Shown in pieces: positions 8,463-17,164 of a stretch of 64,000 nt of DNA (positions are counted from its first letter, which is position 1; each line of letters opens with the position of its first letter). The DNA is from Vibrio syngnathi (GTDB lineage: Bacteria > Pseudomonadota > Gammaproteobacteria > Enterobacterales > Vibrionaceae): positions 1,523,965-1,587,964 of the forward strand of contig NZ_CP017917.1 of assembly GCF_002119525.1 (NCBI RefSeq), read 5' to 3'. Position numbers and translations under genes: made by a program. Under the pieces are notes generated by a model. The model saw nothing but the letters and a program-made list of their open reading frames with translations, searched no databases and was not told the DNA's origin.

Positions 8463-8485
8463 ATTATTCAGATTAACCGAATAAT
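8463..8485. promoter_or_regulatory. Candidate LysR operator (ATTATTC-N9-GAATAAT)
   Basis: A perfect 7-bp inverted repeat, ATTATTC and GAATAAT, with a 9-nt spacer sits between divergent genes. It contains the T-N11-A geometry typical of LysR sites. Its position 55-80 bp from both starts fits control of both the LysR gene and the SDR gene. Confidence 0.6.
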
Positions 8486-8568
8486 GAATTCATATTTTAA
8501 CCAATTATCAAATTTAGTCGAATAAATATAATAACAACCATCAGCAGAACAATGCAGGAATTCAGAAC

Positions 8569-9267
8569 ATGAAAAAAGAACTTACAAACCAGAATCTTAT
8601 AAAACAAGAGAAGAGCACATTCGTCATCATTGGTGGCACGTCAGGTATCGGTAAAGCATTGGCGATGCAATTGAGAAACGAAGACAACACAGTACACATT
8701 GCCAGCCGACACACAGGCGTAGATATCAATAATGAAAAGTCGATTTGTGAATACTTTGAATCCATCGGTGTGTTTGATCACCTAGTGGTGACTGCAGGCT
8801 CTTTCGCTCCAGCAGGCAAAGTCACAGATGTTGCCGTTGAAGATGCAAAATCAGCCTTTGACACCAAGTTTTGGGGAAGCCTAAACGTTGCGAAACATGC
8901 TGCGCGCTACATGACATCAAATGGCTCAATCACTTTCACCACTGGCATGTTGTCACGCAAAGTCGTTGCAGGCACTTACGTTAAAACCGCGATTAACGCC
9001 GCGCTAGAAAGCGTCACAAAAGTGTTAGCAAAAGAACTGTCACCGATTCGAGTCAACGCAGTGAGCCCCGGCTTAACCATGACAGAAGCGTATAAAAACA
9101 TGGACGATTCCGCTCGTACAAACATGTACGACAACGCCAAAAACAACCTACCCGCAGGCAAGGTTGGCGAACCTTCAGAGATAGCCATGGGTTACCTGTT
9201 CGCGATTAATAACCCGTACGTAACTGGGTCAATCATCGACATCGACGGCGGCGCTCTACTCAATTAA
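8569..9267 (+). CDS. SDR-family protein with altered catalytic YxxxK
   Basis: A 232-residue short-chain dehydrogenase/reductase fold. The cofactor-binding glycine motif GGTSGIGKA is near residue 25, LVVTAG stands in place of NNAG, and the C-terminal RVNAVSPG and IDIDGG motifs are present. The usual catalytic YxxxK is not in register: the segment that aligns before ALESVTKVLAKEL reads KTAIN, placing K and N where Tyr and Lys normally sit. A Tyr two residues earlier has no Lys four after it. It may use another mechanism or be non-catalytic. It is first in a run of same-strand genes (MFS transporter 101 bp on, ene-reductase after that) facing the LysR regulator. Confidence 0.85.
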   Translation: MKKELTNQNLIKQEKSTFVIIGGTSGIGKALAMQLRNEDNTVHIASRHTGVDINNEKSICEYFESIGVFDHLVVTAGSFAPAGKVTDVAVEDAKSAFDTKFWGSLNVAKHAARYMTSNGSITFTTGMLSRKVVAGTYVKTAINAALESVTKVLAKELSPIRVNAVSPGLTMTEAYKNMDDSARTNMYDNAKNNLPAGKVGEPSEIAMGYLFAINNPYVTGSIIDIDGGALLN

Positions 9268-9368
9268 GCCCTCATCACTAAGCCCATCAGAAACAGTAAT
9301 ACACATTAAAGCGAGGGCGCCCAACATCGCGCCCTGTGCTGCCAAAGTTTGAAAATAGGTACATCGTC

Positions 9369-10577
9369 ATGAAACAAGAAACCGTCCATAAAGAAAAGAT
9401 GCCATTCCAAGTTTGGATACTGACACTCGCAGCGTTTGCAATCGGCACGGCTGAGTTTGTTATCGCAGGCATTCTTCCACAAATCGCCACATCACTTTCG
9501 ATCACCGAAGGTCAAGCCGGATACCTAATCAGTGCCTACGCGTTGGCTATCGTTATCGGCGGTCCGATCTTAACCATCTACCTTGCGCGCTTTAACAAGA
9601 AGATGGTGCTGATTGGCTTAATGGCACTGTTCATCATCGGTAACGTGTTGTCGGCCTTAGCGCCAAGCTACCCATTGCTGCTGGCAAGTCGCGTTATCGC
9701 AGGCTTAGTTCAAGGTCCTTTCTATGGCATAGGTGCAGTTGTTGCAACCAACTTAGTGTCTGAAAAAATGGCAGGTAGGGCCGTTGGCCAGATGTTCGCG
9801 GGCTTAACACTCGCTAACGTTCTTGGCGTTCCAGCTGGTACATGGGTCAGCTTGCAATTCGGCTGGCACACCACTTTCTTTACCGTGGCAGCACTTGGCA
9901 CTATCGCGATGCTTGCCATTCTGACTTCGATTAAATCGGCCGGTCACAGTGAAGCGAAAGACATCAAAACTCAGCTTCTAGCGTTCAAAAATCCAATGTT
10001 ACTGATCAGCTTAGCAATCACCGCTTTTGCTTGGTCTGGCTTCATGACGCTTTACGGCTACCTTGCGCCAATTGCCATGCACATCACAGGTTACAGTCAA
10101 GAATCTGTAACTTGGATCTTAGTGATTGTGGGTGTTGGCTTAATCATCGGTAACACCTTGGGCGGGCGTTCTTCAGATAAAAACCTAGGCAAAGCTTCAA
10201 TGTTTTGGGCTGTCGCGATGATCATTTCATTGGTGGTGGTTGGCCTTGTGGTAGACAACAAAATCCTCTTCGTTGCCGCTGCATTTGTCTTTGGTATTGC
10301 GTCATTTGCGAACGTTCCTGCCATGCAGCTTCGAGTAATGAACCACGGTGGCGAAGGGCAAGAGCTAGCAGCAACCGCGAATATCTCAGCGTTTAACTTA
10401 GCCAATGCCTTTGGTGGATTCCTTGGCGGCATGGTACTCGACAGCCAACTAGGCGCAGGAATGATTCCGTTCGCAGCCATTGTGGTTCCTATCGTCGGCT
10501 TGTTCTTAATCGCTAAAGCTAACCGAAACGAGAAACCACAAAGCAACTCAATATTTGCACCAACAGAAGCTAAATAA
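9369..10577 (+). CDS. MFS drug/metabolite efflux transporter (AraJ-like DHA1 group)
   Basis: A 402-residue inner-membrane transporter with twelve predicted helices. The first carries FAIGTAEFVIAGILPQIA, the hallmark of the AraJ/YdhP/PbuE-like DHA1 efflux group. The cytoplasmic loop after helix 2 (YLARFNKKMVLIG) is the MFS motif A region. Members export drugs, sugars or purines by proton antiport; the substrate is not predictable. I chose the ATG at 9369 with AATAGGT just upstream; a GTG at 9336 would add 11 residues. It lies between the SDR and ene-reductase genes and probably shares their LysR control. Confidence 0.88.
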   Translation: MKQETVHKEKMPFQVWILTLAAFAIGTAEFVIAGILPQIATSLSITEGQAGYLISAYALAIVIGGPILTIYLARFNKKMVLIGLMALFIIGNVLSALAPSYPLLLASRVIAGLVQGPFYGIGAVVATNLVSEKMAGRAVGQMFAGLTLANVLGVPAGTWVSLQFGWHTTFFTVAALGTIAMLAILTSIKSAGHSEAKDIKTQLLAFKNPMLLISLAITAFAWSGFMTLYGYLAPIAMHITGYSQESVTWILVIVGVGLIIGNTLGGRSSDKNLGKASMFWAVAMIISLVVVGLVVDNKILFVAAAFVFGIASFANVPAMQLRVMNHGGEGQELAATANISAFNLANAFGGFLGGMVLDSQLGAGMIPFAAIVVPIVGLFLIAKANRNEKPQSNSIFAPTEAK

Positions 10578-10662
10578 TTTAAGAATTCCGTAACTTCAAA
10601 GTGCCAATTCATTATCAAACTGGAATTGGCACAGCACTAAAAAATTCATAAAGGTAGAGACC

Positions 10663-11751
10663 ATGAACAAGTTATTCGAAACATCAGAACTGAAAGGCCT
10701 AGAGCTGCAAAACCGCGTGGTTATGGCACCCATGACTCGCGCTCGCACTAGCCAACCTGGAAACGTGCCAAACGACATGATGGCGACTTATTACCAACAA
10801 CGAGCAAGTGCAGGGCTAATCATCACTGAAGCCACACAGATTTCAGATGACTCTCAAGGTTACTCATTCACACCCGGCGTTTATACCGATGCTCAAATCG
10901 AAGGTTGGAAATCAGTAACAACAGCAGCAAAAGAGCAAGGTGCCGCGATATTCTGCCAACTATGGCACGTGGGTCGGGTGTCTCACCCTACCTTTCAAAA
11001 AGGCGAGTTGCCGATTGCACCTTCAGCACTGGCACCTATAGAAACGCAGGTTTGGATCTCTGATGAGAATGGAAACGGCAACATGGTGGATTGCATCCAA
11101 CCAAGAGAGATGACCCAAGCCGATATCGACCGTGTGGTTCAAGATTTTGCGAACTCAGCGAAGAAAGCCGTCGAGGCAGGGTTCAACGGAGTGGAGATCC
11201 ACGGCGGCAATGGTTACCTCATCGACCAGTTCCTAAGAACCAATTCGAACAAGCGCACCGACAACTATGGCGGCAGCCGCGAGAGCCGACTTCGCTTTCT
11301 AATCGAAGTGGTGGACGCAGTCATTGAGGCAATTGGTGCCGACAAAGTGGGCGTACGTTTAGCTCCCTTCATCACCTTCAAAGACATGAACTGCCCAGAC
11401 ATCGTGCCAACGATTTTAGAAGCGTCAAAGGCGCTACAAGCGCGTGACATCGCTTATCTGCACCTATCAGAAGCCGATTGGGATGACGCACCTGTTATCC
11501 CTGAAAGCTTCCGTGTGGAGTTAAGAGAATTGTTCTCTAACACCATCATCGTTGCTGGCAGCTACACACCAGAACGCGCCGAAGAAGTGTTAAGCAAAGG
11601 CTACGCCGATCTCGTCGCATTTGGCCGCCCATTCGTTGCTAACCCAGACCTAGTTTCACGCCTACAAAATGGCAGCGAACTATCCGATCTTGATGGCGCA
11701 ACGCTATTCGGCGGAAACGAAAAGGGCTATATCGATTACCCAGCGTTGTAA
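10663..11751 (+). CDS. nemA: Old yellow enzyme family ene-reductase (NemA-like)
   Basis: A 362-residue FMN-dependent alkene reductase with a TIM barrel. Visible family motifs are VVMAPMTRAR near the N-terminus, CQLWHVGRVSHP (active-site/FMN region), EIHGGNGYLIDQFLRTNSN (the substrate-binding HxxN-type segment), RTDNYGGSRESRLRF and the FMN-phosphate loop region LVAFGRPFVANP. Known members reduce N-ethylmaleimide, nitro-esters, quinones and other electrophiles with NAD(P)H. It is last in the LysR/SDR/MFS neighbourhood, which together looks like an electrophile-detoxification set. The length and motifs are standard. The symbol reflects the family, not proven orthology. Confidence 0.92.
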   Translation: MNKLFETSELKGLELQNRVVMAPMTRARTSQPGNVPNDMMATYYQQRASAGLIITEATQISDDSQGYSFTPGVYTDAQIEGWKSVTTAAKEQGAAIFCQLWHVGRVSHPTFQKGELPIAPSALAPIETQVWISDENGNGNMVDCIQPREMTQADIDRVVQDFANSAKKAVEAGFNGVEIHGGNGYLIDQFLRTNSNKRTDNYGGSRESRLRFLIEVVDAVIEAIGADKVGVRLAPFITFKDMNCPDIVPTILEASKALQARDIAYLHLSEADWDDAPVIPESFRVELRELFSNTIIVAGSYTPERAEEVLSKGYADLVAFGRPFVANPDLVSRLQNGSELSDLDGATLFGGNEKGYIDYPAL

Positions 11752-11775
11752 CGAGTAAGTACCAAAACAAACATT

Positions 11776-11800
11776 AAGCCTGCATGACTCCTGCAGGCTT
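11776..11800 (+). terminator. Hairpin after the ene-reductase gene
   Basis: AAGCCTGCA (11776-11784) pairs perfectly with TGCAGGCTT (11792-11800). The following bases (GACTGTCT) are not a strong T-run, so termination efficiency may be modest. Confidence 0.6.
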
Positions 11801-11960
11801 GACTGTCTAGAAACGTGACCGATTCGATACCTTTTCACACTCAAAAATCTACTTGCATATTTTGACTTAAACCACTGTTATATTTGAACTTTACATAAAA
11901 TTTAAATTATAAAAATATCAATAATAATTAAAATTTAAACAGATAAATGAGGACTCTCCA

Positions 11961-12782
11961 TTGTTCAACGTAGGACAGGTTTACAATCGACGCTCAGATA
12001 TACACGCTCATTACAAAGGTCAGCAATATGGTGGTATCGCTACGCCTGCAGCCCACCCATATGTATTTATCTTCACTAGCGATGCTGGTGAAGAATTTGG
12101 CTACTCTGATGGTTTTAGTGCAGACGGCACTTTCCGATATACGGGAGAAGGGCAAGAAGGTGATATGCAGATGGTTAAAGGAAACTTGGCCATCTTTGAA
12201 CACCAAAACAACCTCAAAGAGATTCTCTTATTTGAATCTGTCTCAACTGGTTTTGTTAGATTCGTCGGAGTCTGCAACTACATCTGTCATCATATTGAGC
12301 AACGCCCCGACAAGAACGACCAACTTCGTGATGCAATAGTTTTCCATCTAGATATCGTCCCACAAAGTGTCGGCAATACCATTCAAACACCAAAAGCTTC
12401 ATACCTAACGAAGCCAACTAAAAGTAAATCCTTGAAGCAATTACGAGACATCGCTTTAGCTTCAACGCCACTTCAAGCTGACCCTAAAGAGCAACTCACG
12501 CACGTGAAGTATCGTAGTGAAGCCATTAAGCTTTACGCAAAAAAGAGGGCAAATGGTATCTGTGAAGGTTGTGGAGTACCCTCACCTTTTGAGACCAAGT
12601 CAGGCCCTTACCTAGAAGTACATCACCTGACACGGTTAGCTGATGGCGGCGCTGATTGCCCCGAAAATGTGATTGCACTTTGTCCGACTTGTCATCGTGA
12701 AGCGCACTACTCGGTGGGAGCTGCAGATTTCAATGCAAAACTCATCGAGAAAGCACTAAAGATTGAAGAGCAACTGTTGTAA
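11961..12782 (+). CDS. McrA-like HNH endonuclease with SRA/YDG-like N-terminal domain
   Basis: A 273-residue solitary nuclease. The N-terminal domain (about 1-135) has the YDG/SRA-like pattern seen in ScoMcrA-type enzymes: NVGQVYNRR, QQYGGIATP, FGYSDGF, FRYTGEGQEGDMQM and GNLAIFEH. The C-terminal HNH domain (about 190-260) has zinc-type cysteines C201, C204, C241 and C244, the catalytic HH at 221-222 in LEVHHLTRLADGG, the Asn at 236 and HREAH at 245-249. Related proteins cut DNA carrying modified bases (type IV restriction), so a role in phage or plasmid defence is likely; the modification read is unknown. The start is TTG at 11961 with GAGG upstream. Its AT-rich promoter and isolation suggest acquisition. 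Confidence 0.85.
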   Translation: MFNVGQVYNRRSDIHAHYKGQQYGGIATPAAHPYVFIFTSDAGEEFGYSDGFSADGTFRYTGEGQEGDMQMVKGNLAIFEHQNNLKEILLFESVSTGFVRFVGVCNYICHHIEQRPDKNDQLRDAIVFHLDIVPQSVGNTIQTPKASYLTKPTKSKSLKQLRDIALASTPLQADPKEQLTHVKYRSEAIKLYAKKRANGICEGCGVPSPFETKSGPYLEVHHLTRLADGGADCPENVIALCPTCHREAHYSVGAADFNAKLIEKALKIEEQLL

Positions 12783-12798
12783 AAATTTCCGACAGGCA

Positions 12799-12850
12799 AA
12801 AGAAAGGCTCGCGTGACTAGTGCGAGCCTTATGCAGTTTAGGGGGTAAAC
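12799..12850 (-). repeat. 52-bp terminator-bearing repeat, copy 2
   Basis: The second copy of the element at 7284-7335, differing at three positions, all in the loop or spacer. On the minus strand the GGCTCGC / GCGAGCC stem is followed by TTTCTTTTG. It lies 200 bp beyond the end of the RlmJ-family gene and 16 bp after the HNH gene's stop. Confidence 0.9.
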
Positions 12851-13051
12851 CACAATCTGATATTAATTTGGGATAATTATTTAACTTATGAGCCAGTATG
12901 CACCTGTGCGCATTGATGTACTATTTTTATATGATTCATCGCGATAAATCAATCGATAAAAGTTAGAGTTTGGTCAATTTAAACCATACAGATTGAAATA
13001 ATTTAGCGATCTAGATCTCGAAAATCATCATAAAACCCATAAAAATCAGAT

Positions 13052-13918
13052 CTATAGGCTTCTCATTTGCCAGTAGCCTTCACCATTGGTCGAGAGTTGG
13101 CTGTGTAAATAATCAAGCGTATCTGCGACCGTTCCTGCTATGCCTTGTGGTGGGTTAAATAACAACAAACCGCTGCCGATGAGGCGATCATCCCCTTTCG
13201 GGTCTCGAAGGCGAAGCTCCGACTTCATCGGACTTGGCAGCAAACCATCTTTCACGGCTGTCACACAGTGGTTCAAAATCAGTGAGCTCTTGTCATCTGT
13301 ATAAAGCGGATACCAAATCAGGGCTGATACTTTTTCAGATTGCTGATACGCCTTAACCAAAGCATCAATCACCGCAAGATATTCAGCATCGGTTTCATAG
13401 GGAGGGTCGATAACAATCAGGTGGTGGTTTTCGTGCTTAGCTACGTCATCAGGCAACGCTTTGAGCCCGTCACCTGCGGTAATGGTGAGCTTGCTTGAAA
13501 CATCAAGGTCACGTTGTAACTTCTCAATATTGGTTTGCAGTAAATCAGCTTCGTCTTGCTGAATATCTGAAAAATAGAAGCTATCTTGGCTGCGGCCTTG
13601 TTGATATGTAATGGCGGCAGAACCGGGATACAAAGAGATAAGTTGATTCGGATTGTAGCATTCCAGCACCGACATAAAAGAAGCGAATGACTCTGGAAGG
13701 TAAGCCTTATTGCGCCACAAGTACCCAACCCCTTCAGCGAACTCGCCTGCATGATTGCTTGGTGCTGTGGTGAGGTCATAACACCCTGTACCTGAGTGCG
13801 TGTCGATAACATTGAGACGTGAATGCTGCTGCATTAATGACTGAACCAGAGCACTCAAAACTGGATGCTTTAACGCATCACCGTGATCGCCTACATGACA
13901 TTGATGTCGATATTCCAT
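13052..13918 (-). CDS. rlmJ: RlmJ-family (DUF519) 23S rRNA adenine-N6 methyltransferase-like
   Basis: A 288-residue SAM-dependent methyltransferase of the RlmJ family, whose E. coli member methylates A2030 of 23S rRNA. The start EYRHQCHVGDHGDALKHPVL corresponds to the family's YRHxFHAGNHADVLKH, the SAM motif reads DTHSGTGCYDL, and the catalytic IDPPYE is intact. Several normally invariant N-terminal positions differ (QCH for the usual SFH, GD for GN). This may be a chromosome 2 paralogue rather than the main rlmJ. Monocistronic, minus strand. The methyltransferase fold is sure; the exact target is not. Confidence 0.8.
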   Translation of the reverse strand: MEYRHQCHVGDHGDALKHPVLSALVQSLMQQHSRLNVIDTHSGTGCYDLTTAPSNHAGEFAEGVGYLWRNKAYLPESFASFMSVLECYNPNQLISLYPGSAAITYQQGRSQDSFYFSDIQQDEADLLQTNIEKLQRDLDVSSKLTITAGDGLKALPDDVAKHENHHLIVIDPPYETDAEYLAVIDALVKAYQQSEKVSALIWYPLYTDDKSSLILNHCVTAVKDGLLPSPMKSELRLRDPKGDDRLIGSGLLLFNPPQGIAGTVADTLDYLHSQLSTNGEGYWQMRSL

Positions 13919-14042
13919 TCCCTTGCCTCATTTCTACTAACGTCATATAAACATACTTCATATCATGTGTGCTTGCTTGTTCAATCCATTGTTTTTTGAA
14001 ATAGCCTCTCTTTTAACTAACTGACTGACTCTTATAAAAAAT

Positions 14043-14076
14043 AAAGCCCTTCGTCTTGCTACAAACGAAAGGCTTT
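14043..14076 (-). terminator. Terminator of the secDF operon
   Basis: On the minus strand, AAAGCCTTTCGT pairs with ACGAAGGGCTTT with one mismatch, followed by ATTTTTTA. It lies about 75 bp after the secF stop. Confidence 0.8.
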
Positions 14077-14150
14077 GCTGAACTCACTCGTTAGTCAATG
14101 AGGACTAAGGCTGAGCGCTATCTAATTAGAAAACTTAAGCAATCAGGAAA

Positions 14151-15089
14151 CTAAGGATACTCACCCTCAACTTCGATTACTGGTTTCACCTGATAGTGAC
14201 AAGGCTGCAATCCAAGTAATTTAGGTAGGGTGATGCCTACTGAAATAGAGGACCACGTACCGCTGACAATACCAACAACGAGTGCAATAGCGAAACCTTG
14301 CAGTGCCGCACCACCAAGTAGCCAAAGCGCAGATACGGTGATCAGCGTCGTTCCTGACGTCACCATGGTGCGTGAGAAGGTCGCTTTAACTGATCCGTTA
14401 AGCAGGTTGTCAGTATCACCGTTTGGATTGCCACGAAGCATTTCACGGACACGGTCGGCAATGATGATCGAGTCATTCAATGAATAACCGAGAATCGCTA
14501 ACACGGCCGCCAATACGGTCAGATTGAACTCAAACTGAGTAAAGGCGAACAAACCTAAGATAAGCGTCACGTCGTAAATGATTGCAGCAATAGCACCAAG
14601 TGCCAAACGCCATTCAAATCGTACACTCAGGTACAGCATGATCATTAGGAAACACACCAATACCGCCAAGCCACCTTGGTCAACCATGTCTTGACCCACC
14701 TGAGGGCCAACCACGCTGCTGTTCAGCACTTTTACTTGGTCACTTACAGAAGACAAAGCATCCACTAAGTTTGGCTGTGGCGCGTCTGTCAGTTGGCTGT
14801 AACGAATCGTCCAGCGATCCTGCTCTGCCATACCAACCACTTGTACGTCTTGTTGGAAAGCCGTATCAAGTTTGGTTTTTAACGCATCTTTGGTTACTTG
14901 ATCAGAGAGTTGAACTTCAGCAACTACACCGCCAGTAAAGTCCAAGCCCCAGTTAAAACCTTTCACTGCCACCAGCATCACAGAGCTCATGAACAGCACA
15001 ATAGAAATCACAGACATCACCTTACGAAGGCGAGTCATATTGCTGTCTGAAATATAGCGGTCTGAAATAGTCATATTTGAAGTACTCAT
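14151..15089 (-). CDS. secF: Protein translocase subunit SecF (SecDF2)
   Basis: A 312-residue inner-membrane subunit of SecDF, which uses an ion gradient to help pull secretory proteins through SecYEG. There are six transmembrane segments: one N-terminal (about residues 22-44) and five after the periplasmic P4-like domain. Family motifs are KGFNWGLDFTGG near residue 44, YDVTLILGLFA, LNDSIIIADRVRE and FSRTMVTSGTTLITV. The gene starts 2 bp after secD ends, so the pair is coupled. With vemP upstream this is the SecDF2 type of marine Vibrio, known in V. alginolyticus to be induced when the sodium-driven SecDF1 is inadequate. Confidence 0.95.
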   Translation of the reverse strand: MSTSNMTISDRYISDSNMTRLRKVMSVISIVLFMSSVMLVAVKGFNWGLDFTGGVVAEVQLSDQVTKDALKTKLDTAFQQDVQVVGMAEQDRWTIRYSQLTDAPQPNLVDALSSVSDQVKVLNSSVVGPQVGQDMVDQGGLAVLVCFLMIMLYLSVRFEWRLALGAIAAIIYDVTLILGLFAFTQFEFNLTVLAAVLAILGYSLNDSIIIADRVREMLRGNPNGDTDNLLNGSVKATFSRTMVTSGTTLITVSALWLLGGAALQGFAIALVVGIVSGTWSSISVGITLPKLLGLQPCHYQVKPVIEVEGEYP

Positions 15090-15091
15090 GT

Positions 15092-16885
15092 TTAAATCCT
15101 TACATCGTGGCGTTGGTCACGCCCCCAAACCAAATTGATGATCGCTCGTGAAGCAAAAATGCCCGTAAACATACTGGTTAGAAGACCCAAGCCCAGTGTC
15201 AGAGCGAAGCCCTGAATCGGTCCATTACCAATGGTATATAGAGCCACAGCAACAATCATGGTGGTGACGTTAGCATCAAAAATAGACGAGAATGCGCTAT
15301 CGAAACCACGGTCGATAGAGCTCGCAAAGCTGCGTCCCTCTTTCATCTTGTCTCGAATACGTTCGAAGATAAGCACGTTAGTATCCACCGCCATACCGAC
15401 GGTCAGTACTAAACCAGCAATACCCGGCAGAGTTAATACCGCACCCGGTAGCAGCGCAATCAAACCAAACAATGTGGTCATGTTAACCACCAACGCGCAG
15501 TTCGCGACCCAACCAAGACGGCGATACCATAGCGCCATAAACGTTAGCGTAAGGCCAAGGCCAAGTGCCAAAGCAGCAAAGCCGTTAGTTACGTTTTCGG
15601 CACCCAGAGATGGGCCAATAGTACGTTCTTCAATGATGGTCACTGGCGCAGTCAATGAACCCGCACGCAGCAGTAACGCCAGCTCTTGCGCTTCAGCCAA
15701 GCTGCCAGCACCAGTAATTCTAAAACGGCTACCCAGTTGAGACTGGATGTTTGCCACACTGATCACTTCACTGTCTTGCTTGCTGTTGCCCGCTCTATCA
15801 CGGCTGTATTCGCTGTACACCGTTGCCATTGGCTTACCGATGTTATGACGTGAGAACTCAGACATCTTCTTACCACCAGAAGAATCTAGGGTAATGTTTA
15901 CTTCTGCGCTGCCCATCTCACCAATACCACTGCGAGCATCGATAATGTGCTCACCGCTCAATACCGCTTTACGTGCGACAACGACACGGTTGCCGTCTGA
16001 ATCTTTTAGCGTTTGAGTATTGCGAGTTGCATTGTCGTACACAGAATAGAATGCTAATGAAGCCGTAGCACCAATCACGTCTTTCGCCGCTGCAGGGTCT
16101 TGTACACCTGGCAATTCGATACGAATACGGCTTTCACCTTGGCGTTGAATCGATGCTTCTGTGATGCCTAATTCTTCAATACGGCTGCGCATGATTTGCA
16201 GGTTTTGTTGAACCGTAAGGTTGCGTAGCGTTCTTTGTTCTTCTTCAGACTGAGTTAACGTTAGCGACTTGTCTGAGCGGTTACGTAGCCATTGTGGGAA
16301 CTCTTGACGAATCAGGTTCTGTGCTTTTTCGAAATCGGCGTCGGTACGGAAATCAAACTGAACTTGGTTGTTGACCACTTTACCGCGTGCATAACGCACC
16401 TCGCTGGTGATCTCGTCGACCATCGCTTGAGCTTGCGCGTGATAAACCGGCTCCATATCTACTTCTAATAAGAACTGCACGCCACCACGTAAATCAAGGC
16501 CTAACTGAATCGGCGCAAAACCCATGTCAGTCAGCCATTTTGGCGCTGCTGGCTCCATAGCAAGAGCAACCGTCGCGTTGTCGAGGAAGCGCTCATTAAG
16601 CACCTCTTTGGCTTTCGCTTGTTGCTCGGCATCTTCTAAGATCACCACTAAACGTTTGTCTTTTTGAAATGCAGATTTGGCTTGAATGCCCTCACTAGCA
16701 AGGTATTGCGTCACTTGAGTAGCGTCGATTGTCTGCTCAGAGCGATTGCTGATTTGAACCGATGCATTCTCGCCATACCAAGAAGGTAAGGCACTTAGAA
16801 TCATGATGATGATGGTGGCGATAAGCACCACGTATTTCCACTTTGAGTAGTGGTTAATTTGTTTTCTTGGAATGCGTTTTTTCAC
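15092..16885 (-). CDS. secD: Protein translocase subunit SecD (SecDF2)
   Basis: A 597-residue inner-membrane SecD. Visible are an N-terminal membrane segment, the D1 motif PIQLGLDLRGGVQFLLEVDM, the large periplasmic P1 domain ending near ITGAGSLAEAQELALLLRAG, and five C-terminal helices with the D5/D6 motifs AVDTNVLIFERIRD and FDANVTTMI. The start is either TTG at 16891 or GTG at 16885. I prefer GTG because the ribosome-binding site AAGAAGAG lies 9 nt before it but only 3 nt before the TTG. That site is just downstream of an 8-bp RNA helix described separately, expected to be opened by stalling on vemP. Works with secF. Confidence 0.95.
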   Translation of the reverse strand: MKKRIPRKQINHYSKWKYVVLIATIIIMILSALPSWYGENASVQISNRSEQTIDATQVTQYLASEGIQAKSAFQKDKRLVVILEDAEQQAKAKEVLNERFLDNATVALAMEPAAPKWLTDMGFAPIQLGLDLRGGVQFLLEVDMEPVYHAQAQAMVDEITSEVRYARGKVVNNQVQFDFRTDADFEKAQNLIRQEFPQWLRNRSDKSLTLTQSEEEQRTLRNLTVQQNLQIMRSRIEELGITEASIQRQGESRIRIELPGVQDPAAAKDVIGATASLAFYSVYDNATRNTQTLKDSDGNRVVVARKAVLSGEHIIDARSGIGEMGSAEVNITLDSSGGKKMSEFSRHNIGKPMATVYSEYSRDRAGNSKQDSEVISVANIQSQLGSRFRITGAGSLAEAQELALLLRAGSLTAPVTIIEERTIGPSLGAENVTNGFAALALGLGLTLTFMALWYRRLGWVANCALVVNMTTLFGLIALLPGAVLTLPGIAGLVLTVGMAVDTNVLIFERIRDKMKEGRSFASSIDRGFDSAFSSIFDANVTTMIVAVALYTIGNGPIQGFALTLGLGLLTSMFTGIFASRAIINLVWGRDQRHDVRI

Positions 16886-16894
16886 AGTCAAGAT

Positions 16895-17005
16895 CTCTTC
16901 TTTTTACCAATCACCGTAAACACAAGCTCAAAAATTGCGCTGAAAAAAAGCAGTGATCGAGCGTTTTAACCAGCTAGGATGGCCAGTTATTTACTACGAT
17001 TGGTA
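16895..17005 (-). promoter_or_regulatory. RNA switch upstream of secD (vemP-controlled)
   Basis: In the vemP-secD transcript, UACCAAUC (17005 down to 16998) is perfectly complementary to GAUUGGUA (16912 down to 16905). The second arm ends 2-3 nt before the secD ribosome-binding site AAGAAGAG. Such a helix would hinder initiation on secD. In V. alginolyticus, a ribosome stalled on vemP disrupts a stem-loop here and frees the site. The 85-nt apical region can form additional weaker pairing. Confidence 0.65.
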
Positions 17006-17164
17006 TGTCTAATGTTTTGCGAACACGAACGTCAACTAGTCACAACCAGAACAAGCTAATTGAGTAATAGTGTGGCTAATAATTGTGTGTCGCTATATTT
17101 GGTTAATTGGCGAGATCAACGGACACAAGGCGACCATCGATACGACCAATTTAGGGTCAAATGA

